A DNA stretch of 18,651 nt from JAHDHW01 sp964551455 (lineage in GTDB: Bacteria; Bacteroidota; Bacteroidia; Chitinophagales; Saprospiraceae), in contig CAZKDA010000083.1 in assembly GCA_964551455.1 (NCBI GenBank), positions 1 to 18,651 of the forward strand, given 5' to 3'. The translations under genes were made by a program, and so were the position numbers. Below the pieces are notes generated by a model. The model was given only the letters and a program-made list of their open reading frames with translations, ran no database searches and had not been told where the DNA came from. Numbering within the stretch: the stretch's first letter is position 1; every line of letters begins with the position of its first letter. Positions 14,275 to 18,651 of this stretch are shown here, one piece after another.

Positions 14275-14282
14275 CAAAAATA
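14275..14282 (-). promoter_or_regulatory. Possible -7 element for lysS
   Basis: TATTTTTG on the minus strand (14282 to 14275) matches TAnnTTTG and would give a lysS leader of about 70 nt. The best upstream candidate, TTTA at 14303 to 14300, is 17 nt away, short of the usual 19-21. Tentative. Confidence 0.3.
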
Positions 14283-14426
14283 GGATTAATTGCGAAAAAT
14301 AAAGAATCTGTATTTTGACATTTGCAGCGGTAAAAACACATTTTAAACATCAGGAGCAAAGATGGTTTAAGCTTGCAGCTTAAATCCGATATGCTCTGAA
14401 CCGTCATCGCACAATAAGTTCTCCCC

Positions 14427-14461
14427 ACGTTTCCCAAACTTTTGGAAGTTTTAGCAACCGT
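14427..14461. repeat. Degenerate copy of the AAACTT-TTGG-AAGTTT hairpin
   Basis: ACGTTTCCCAAACTT (14427-14441), loop TTGG, then AAGTTTTAGCAACCGT (14446-14461). This resembles the perfect hairpin at 14801-14836 with scattered changes in both outer arms. The core AAACTT-TTGG-AAGTTT is identical in both. Confidence 0.7.
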
Positions 14462-14545
14462 AAAAAGTATAGCACACAGGTGGGATTTTTGTACGACCCG
14501 CTCTGGGGTCGCTTTGGCATTATTTCAATAAGAGCTAACGTAGTT

Positions 14546-14617
14546 CGACCGCGCCTGCCTGAACCAGCCCGACTGCCACGGGCGGGCGGGTGCCAAAAGG
14601 CAGGCAGGCTGCGGTCG
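14546..14617. repeat. GC-rich palindromic repeat, copy C (deleted relative of A/B)
   Basis: Nested inverted pairs bound this 72-bp element: CGACCGC (14546-14552) with GCGGTCG (14611-14617), and CCTGCCTG (14554-14561) with CAGGCAGG (14601-14608). The middle shares GAACCAGCCCGA and TGCCACGGGCGGGCGGG with copy A. It lacks about 18 bp that lie between those blocks in A. It is in the lysS upstream spacer and not in a recognised gene. Confidence 0.75.
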
Positions 14618-14662
14618 GAAGAATAACTGCCAATGATTCCGCCTGGGTTAAGCTTAACACCC

Positions 14663-14684
14663 TGACCCCGACACGTCGGGGTCA
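14663..14684. repeat. Perfect palindrome TGACCCCGAC-AC-GTCGGGGTCA
   Basis: Ten-base perfect arms with a 2-nt spacer. The inner seven bases of each arm match the palindrome at 11363-11378, so at least two copies of this core exist in the window. Confidence 0.75.
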
Positions 14685-14717
14685 CAGTACGTTAGTTAAA
14701 TTAATCAAAGAAGGATT

Positions 14718-14768
14718 CGATCCCCCGCTTTAGTCAAAAATTATCTGCATCTGACTAAAGCGGGATCG
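14718..14768. repeat. Long inverted repeat with 13-bp perfect arms
   Basis: CCCGCTTTAGTCA (14724-14736) and TGACTAAAGCGGG (14752-14764) are perfect complements around a 15-nt centre. CGAT and ATCG extend the symmetry outward, with two extra C on the left. The CCCGCTTT ends resemble the palindrome at 793-818. Confidence 0.75.
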
Positions 14769-14800
14769 CACTTTTGCGCAGAGGCAGGTTAAGTTTCTCT

Positions 14801-14836
14801 TACGTTTACTAAACTTTTGGAAGTTTAGTAAACGTA
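14801..14836. repeat. Perfect 16-bp hairpin with TTGG loop
   Basis: TACGTTTACTAAACTT (14801-14816) and AAGTTTAGTAAACGTA (14821-14836) are perfect inverted copies with a 4-nt loop. A decayed relative is at 14427-14461. There is no T-run, so it is not a typical terminator. Confidence 0.8.
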
Positions 14837-14849
14837 GAAGTGGAAGCAT

Positions 14850-14879
14850 AAAAAAGCCGCAGCCGTTTCCGGCTGCGAC
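14850..14879 (-). terminator. Terminator-like hairpin without an evident upstream gene
   Basis: On the minus strand GTCGCAGCCG (14879 to 14870), loop GAAA, then CGGCTGCGGC (14865 to 14856), followed by six T. Nine of ten positions pair, with one mismatch near the base, and the GAAA loop is a stable tetraloop. This is a good intrinsic terminator for leftward transcription. However, no recognisable minus-strand gene lies between it and 15240. It may end a small RNA or a short unrecognised gene. Confidence 0.65.
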
Positions 14880-15177
14880 GAAGAGGGTTATACATCTTCA
14901 AGCTAAAGATTTCAGTTGGTAGCCCGGTGGGCATGGTAAAGAAGTTTGAAATGATCGTTTGGTAATTGGTGTGTGTAAGATTGCTTTCCTAAAAAAAACA
15001 GGCAAATACAAAATTGGCCAAAATATTTGAGGCGTTTTGGGTAACATTTTCCTGATAATCCAAAGGTTTTGCGGAGAATTTTAATAAATTCACGGCTCGT
15101 TTTGCAACTTAACCTTTTGAAATTCAGTATTTTAACATTATTGTAAAAAGAGCTAATTGTCCAGAACAATGAAATTA

Positions 15178-15248
15178 TGAACTCTCCCCACCTTCGCTTC
15201 GCTCGGTTTCCCCTCTCTTAAAAGAGAGGGGATCAAGGGGTGAGTTCA
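15178..15248. repeat. 71-bp element with inverted ends and inner hairpin
   Basis: TGAACTCTCCCC (15178-15189) and GGGGTGAGTTCA (15237-15248) are inverted ends matching at 11 of 12 positions. Inside, TCCCCTCTCTT (15209-15219) and AAGAGAGGGGA (15222-15232) form a perfect 11-bp stem. The right end covers the GTG at 15240, so the element sits in the leader of the following gene and could form a hairpin in its mRNA. Confidence 0.7.
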
Positions 15249-15266
15249 AACCAACTGTCCAAACCA

Positions 15267-16673
15267 ATGAAAAAGAGTAAATTGACCCAACTCATTGAAA
15301 GCCTTGACCGGAAACAACGAAATGATCTGCGCGTATTCATTCAATTGCCTTCCAACAAGTTGTCGCCTCGCGATCGGGAAATCTGCATCCAATTGATAGA
15401 CCTGCTCAAAAAACCATCCTCAATTGAAGATGACGCGCTTTGGGCGAGTATCCTGAACAAAAAAGAATTGGCAGATAAGACAATAAAAAACAAGATCAAT
15501 AGCCGGATATTTAAAACCATACAACGGTATTTGTGCATGATCCAGATCGAGGATGATACCAATGTGCTGAATGCTTACCTGATCAATTATTTTTCGGCCA
15601 ACGGCTTGGAAGACCTTGCGAATAAAACCATCACAAAAGGGCTTAAAGAAATCGGGAAGCCCGACAACCGCGACAAAAACAGCGACCTTTTCCAACATTG
15701 GTTTTATGAGATGGGCGTGAATTCGGACAAGGAAATAAGAAAATACGATTCCAAGATACAGATGATGGAGGAATCGCTTCTAAACTTTTATGACCTGAAC
15801 AGGATCAGGTTGCTGAGCGAAAAGGCCAACAGGTACAAGATCATCAATATGGAATACGATTTTGAAAAAGATGCCGAAGAGGTGGAAGCAATCAACCGGC
15901 AGTCGGAATCCGTCCATGTCCGGGCATATTACCATGCCTTCAAATTGAATGCAGAGGGAAGCGAGGTTTACCTGCACAAGCTGGAAGAGTATCTTAAAAC
16001 GCATGGGCCATATTTAAAAAAAACCTACATCAGGGAGTTTTACGAGCATGTGCTGAACTTTTGCATCCGGAAAATCAACTCAAAACCATACCACTACGCG
16101 GAAAAGTATTTGTATTATATCGAAAAGCTGGAAGCCATGGATCAGTTGCTGAAAAACGGTATCCTGGAAATCGGGCGTTTGAGGAATACCATTTTGGTTT
16201 TAATTATTTTGGAACAAAACGAGCGAGCGCGGAATTTCCTAAAAAAGTATGCGGCTAATATTGTGGAAACCAACGGAATAGAGAGAAAATATTTTCTTGA
16301 TCTGGACAGAGCCGTGATAGAACTGTACAGCGGCAATCCGGAAAAGTGCCTTGACTATATAAGGTTGTTTAAGAATTCCAATATGTATCTCAAAGACGTC
16401 TATTTTAAATTGATGAGTGATAACCTGATGCTGAAAGCGTATTATGAAACGAATGAACACGGCTTGGTGCTGAGCGGCATTGATACCCTGAGAAATTATA
16501 TAAAATCACAGAAGAAACTATCCCACGAAAGAAAACATTCTCACATGTCGTTTTTGAAAATCCTGAAAAACATGGCGGAACCGAAAATCGTCGATCAGCA
16601 GCAGGCAAAAGGCAAAGTGCCGATCATGGATTATCTGTGGCTGAAGAAGGTGTTGAGGTGGGGATCACTTTAG
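15267..16673 (+). CDS. Large helical protein of unknown function
   Basis: The frame opens at a GTG (15240), but that codon and the next few lie in a repeat. I take ATG 15267, giving 468 residues beginning MKKSKLTQLIESLDRKQRND. The N-terminal 100 residues (KLTQLIESLDRKQRNDLRVF, SPRDREICIQLIDLLKK, KTIKNKINSRIFKTIQRYL) resemble a family of uncharacterised Saprospiria proteins I recall starting with a KLxxLLxxLxxKE-type segment. That is recognition from memory, not a search result. The remainder is rich in Leu, Lys, Glu and Tyr, with helical pairs suggestive of TPR-like repeats (for example AEKYLYYIEKLEAMDQLLKN and LSGIDTLRNYIKSQKKLSHE). No signal peptide, membrane segment or enzyme motif is seen, so it is probably cytoplasmic. 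Its stop region overlaps the 3' end of a decayed gene on the other strand. Confidence 0.8.
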   Translation: MKKSKLTQLIESLDRKQRNDLRVFIQLPSNKLSPRDREICIQLIDLLKKPSSIEDDALWASILNKKELADKTIKNKINSRIFKTIQRYLCMIQIEDDTNVLNAYLINYFSANGLEDLANKTITKGLKEIGKPDNRDKNSDLFQHWFYEMGVNSDKEIRKYDSKIQMMEESLLNFYDLNRIRLLSEKANRYKIINMEYDFEKDAEEVEAINRQSESVHVRAYYHAFKLNAEGSEVYLHKLEEYLKTHGPYLKKTYIREFYEHVLNFCIRKINSKPYHYAEKYLYYIEKLEAMDQLLKNGILEIGRLRNTILVLIILEQNERARNFLKKYAANIVETNGIERKYFLDLDRAVIELYSGNPEKCLDYIRLFKNSNMYLKDVYFKLMSDNLMLKAYYETNEHGLVLSGIDTLRNYIKSQKKLSHERKHSHMSFLKILKNMAEPKIVDQQQAKGKVPIMDYLWLKKVLRWGSL

Positions 16674-16901
16674 TAAGGTTACACCTCCTTTGAAGAGTAC
16701 CTTGTCCCCATCCACGAATTCGATTTCTGCCAGCCATGTAAAAACAGCGGGATCAGATGCTTTACCCCGGAAGCGCCCGTTCCATCCAAAATCCGGGTTG
16801 TTTGGAAAACAATCATTGCATTCAAAAACCAATTCCCCAAACCTGGAAAAAATCCGGAAGGTGTTAATTTTGATGACGGTATTGGGTTTTGCATGGATGT
16901 C
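16665..16901 (-). pseudogene. Remnant of a T9SS type B C-terminal sorting domain
   Basis: The minus frame reads 78 codons to a TGA at 16667-16665. It shows the gliding-motility/T9SS type B C-terminal domain: INTFRIFSRFGELVFE, PNNPDFGWNGRFRG, then FTWLAEIEFVDGDKVLFKGG and VTLLK at the stop. It aligns by eye along its length with the end of the intact cargo protein at 17988-18651 (IKNFQVFDRWGEKLFE, PNNPDFGWDGTFNG, AEVEFVD, YKGDITLIK). No start codon is in frame, and a TAG lies directly upstream at 16904-16902, 15 nt after the PorP/SprF stop. The passenger and upstream part of the domain are missing, so this is a 3' fragment left by a deletion, not a gene. Confidence 0.85.
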
Positions 16902-16918
16902 CTAATCCAAAACTCACG

Positions 16919-17947
16919 TTAAAATGAAGGACAATAAGTACAATTGTCATCCCCGAAAACAAACACAAATGATAATTCAAAAGCTCCTCGGCGATTGGAG
17001 GCTTTTTGTAAACCAGAGATATTATAGTCATAGCTTATCCCTAAAGTATAACGATCAAAGCCAAATCTAGTCGTGAATATTATAGCATCGGAATGTATAA
17101 AATTTTCGTTGTGACCACTTAATCGAACTGCTGCACCAAGATATAATTCGTGCTTAAAAGTTTGATTGTTTTTATCTCCTAATCCGGTTTTAAAATCTAA
17201 TCCAGGTACAAGCTGCCATTGATTTCCCTGCACATGAAAAACAGATCGGGGCATTAAACCGAAACGTTCAATAATCCCAAACGGTATAATAGAACTTATG
17301 TGCGCCGTGAACTTAATATCAACTTCTGAATTGATTGGATAGGCAAGTTCCTTAAATGCATAATTCGGTTTATTGATATGATGCATTGAAAAACCGACAA
17401 ACAGGTTTTTGTGGTGATTATACCACGTTAATCCGGCACTGATATCCATAAAGGTATATCCGTCAGATGCGAAATTTTCTAGATTAGGTAAATTGGGATC
17501 GAAATAAAAACCATCAAATTGGCTCTCAAATTGAAAAGCGTCAACATTGACTCTATGCTGGATTAATCCAACTTCTCCGCCAACTGACAAATTACCCAAT
17601 TTGCCAAGATCTTTGCTATATGCCATCGTCAGGCCTACGTTATATATCGAATAATTTTTACTGCCCGACCGGTCTGCCATTGCTTTGAAACCTATTCCTC
17701 CATAATCTTTATAACCGCAAAAACGATGATCATAAGATGCTGCAATCGTCTTGTATGAATGGTTCTCCAAAACACTTCTCCATTGTTCCCTAAAATTTGC
17801 AACCAAACGATTAGTGCCATTCATCATACCTGTCATTGCAGGGTTTAAAGTTAGGGGTGCCAAGGTATAATTGGAAAAATGCGAATCTTGAGCAAATGCC
17901 ATGACTTCCAACAATGACATTGTAAAAACAACGATTATTTTTCTCAT
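16919..17947 (-). CDS. PorP/SprF-family type IX secretion system membrane protein
   Basis: This 342-residue outer-membrane protein of the PorP/SprF family helps deliver or anchor particular T9SS cargo. SprF, for example, is needed for the SprB adhesin in gliding flavobacteria. A signal peptide (MRKIIVVFTMSLLEVMAFAQ) precedes the family's N-terminal hallmark DSHFSNYTLAPLTLNPAMTG, then RLVANFREQWRSV and YKTIAASYDHRF. The rest alternates short beta strands of a barrel (GGIGFKAMADRSGS, LSVGGEVGLIQHRV, TFMDISAGLTWY, NLFVGFSMHHINKPNYAF, DRYTLGISYDYNIS) and ends in FELSFVFVFGDD. It lies 40 nt downstream of a type B cargo gene on the same strand, the usual cargo-partner pairing, so it probably serves that protein. 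Confidence 0.93.
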   Translation of the reverse strand: MRKIIVVFTMSLLEVMAFAQDSHFSNYTLAPLTLNPAMTGMMNGTNRLVANFREQWRSVLENHSYKTIAASYDHRFCGYKDYGGIGFKAMADRSGSKNYSIYNVGLTMAYSKDLGKLGNLSVGGEVGLIQHRVNVDAFQFESQFDGFYFDPNLPNLENFASDGYTFMDISAGLTWYNHHKNLFVGFSMHHINKPNYAFKELAYPINSEVDIKFTAHISSIIPFGIIERFGLMPRSVFHVQGNQWQLVPGLDFKTGLGDKNNQTFKHELYLGAAVRLSGHNENFIHSDAIIFTTRFGFDRYTLGISYDYNISGLQKASNRRGAFELSFVFVFGDDNCTYCPSF

Positions 17948-17987
17948 TTCGGTTGATATTTTAATTATGTGTTTTGGTTTTTTTTAT

Positions 17988-18651
17988 CTACTTAATCAAT
18001 GTAATATCTCCTTTATAAATTAAAACTGCATTATCTACAAATTCCACTTCAGCGTAATAAACATACACTCCTGGATCAAGCGGTTTACCATTAAAAGTGC
18101 CATCCCAACCAAAGTCAGGATTATTAGGTTGAAAATCTCGTGCTTCAAATAACTTTTCACCCCAGCGATCGAAAACCTGAAAATTTTTTATCCTTTTCAC
18201 ACTTGGATCCCCGCTTTTAATGTGAAATACATCATTGATGCCATCGAAATTAGGTGTGAAAGCATCCGGAATAAATACTACCCGCTCAATAATTACCTGG
18301 ATATGTATCGAGTCAATATCGGTACAACCAGATTCATCAGTTAGAACTACCTGATAGGAAATGTCATGGTGAGGACTAGCTTCAGTGTAGGGGCAATCTG
18401 CGCATTCCAGGCCATGTGAGGGTGACCAGTCAAAAATTGGATCAATGGCATTATAAGTGGGATCTAAAAGGTAAGTTTCTCCAAGACGGATAAAAAGAGA
18501 ATCTTCCTCAAAATCTATTCTGACTTCAAACGGCTCTATTATTTCATAATTGTAAGTTTGAATACAACCCAAAGAGTCTGTGATTATAGCACTGTAATCA
18601 CCTGGTTCAAGGTGGGTAAACCCACTTCCAGTTTCTTCATAGTTTTCTCCT
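17988..18651 (-). CDS. T9SS type B sorting domain protein, C-terminal part (runs off window)
   Basis: The frame stays open to the window edge, so only the last 220 residues are visible and the true start is outside. A TTG at 18572 could be mistaken for a start, but the frame continues upstream as GENYEETGSGFTHLEPGDYS, then AIITDSLGC. That is the end of a SprB-type repeat with its closing cysteine. A second Ig-like domain follows (FDWSPSHGLECADCPYTEA, then YQVVLTDESGCTDIDSIHI). The last 90 residues are the type B C-terminal signal: FIPDAFTPNFDGINDVFHI, NFQVFDRWGEKLFEARDF, NPDFGWDGTFNGKPLDPG and VYVYYAEVEFV. The product would be exported by the type IX system and held at the surface, probably as a large repetitive adhesin. 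The PorP/SprF gene follows. Confidence 0.92.
   Translation of the reverse strand, partial: GENYEETGSGFTHLEPGDYSAIITDSLGCIQTYNYEIIEPFEVRIDFEEDSLFIRLGETYLLDPTYNAIDPIFDWSPSHGLECADCPYTEASPHHDISYQVVLTDESGCTDIDSIHIQVIIERVVFIPDAFTPNFDGINDVFHIKSGDPSVKRIKNFQVFDRWGEKLFEARDFQPNNPDFGWDGTFNGKPLDPGVYVYYAEVEFVDNAVLIYKGDITLIK

Larger units (their letters stand above)
14199..15177. other. Gene-poor, palindrome-rich spacer upstream of lysS
   Basis: I recognise no protein gene in this stretch between divergent lysS and the helical-protein gene. Open frames of 64-93 residues on the minus strand (14243-14437, 14404-14685, 14912-15169) run through the repeats or are low-complexity, and have no recognisable domain. 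The region holds at least six distinct inverted repeats, listed separately, including a perfect palindrome GTTAAGCTTAAC at 14647-14658, and one terminator-like hairpin facing left. Confidence 0.6.

Noticed and set aside
14404..14685. 93-residue minus-strand frame upstream of lysS
   Set aside because: It is translated from palindromic repeat copy C and neighbouring hairpins, rich in Gly/Arg/Pro, with no recognisable domain.
14912..15169. 85-residue minus-strand frame ahead of the orphan terminator
   Set aside because: Composition is that of AT-rich non-coding DNA, no domain or clear start signal. Kept only as a finding about the transcript.
16679..16894. 71-residue minus-strand frame beginning at an ATG
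   Set aside because: It is out of frame with the T9SS C-terminal domain homology visible in the same interval, so it is a shadow of the remnant.
18570..18572. TTG as start of the 17988-18651 gene
   Set aside because: The frame continues to the window edge with SprB-type repeat sequence, so the gene is partial and starts outside.

Overview
The window reads as chromosomal DNA of a Bacteroidota bacterium, most likely of the Saprospiria (Lewinella/Haliscomenobacter-like) group. The reasons are: a SusC/SusD outer-membrane uptake pair; a PorP/SprF protein next to a type IX secretion (T9SS) type B cargo protein; Bacteroidota-type -7 promoter motifs (TAnnTTTG); the xerC - hpf - tRNA-Thr order that is common in the phylum; and a large helical protein of a family I associate with this group. 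The lineage is inferred from gene content only.

Layout. 1-1731 (all minus): tRNA-Thr(TGT) cut by the window edge, ribosome hibernation factor hpf, and a XerC/D-type tyrosine recombinase. 2058-6685 (minus): a susC-susD operon closed by a clear terminator. 6946-7659 (minus): pdxJ, divergent from a CPBP-family membrane protease at 7795-8733 (+). 9074-10625 (+): two consecutive steps of phosphatidylethanolamine synthesis, cdsA and psd. 10758-14198 (minus): bioY, an unknown lipoprotein, and lysS. 14199-15266: about 1 kb without a recognisable gene, packed with palindromes. 15267-16673 (+): a helical protein of unknown function. 16665-18651 (minus): a T9SS type B cargo protein running off the window, a PorP/SprF partner, and a decayed fragment of a second T9SS type B C-terminal domain.

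The most unusual content is the short repeats. A 54-bp GC-rich palindromic element occurs twice in lysS in opposite orientations (51/54 identical). One copy is read through in frame inside the N-terminal domain. The other supplies the last nine codons and the stop. A third, internally deleted relative lies upstream of lysS. Gene 3' ends (xerC, the CPBP protease, psd) carry arrays with strict 7-nt and 8-nt periods. In three places a palindromic element sits between copies of the surrounding repeat, including a 115-bp MITE-like element. I see no CRISPR array, transposase, prophage or defence system.
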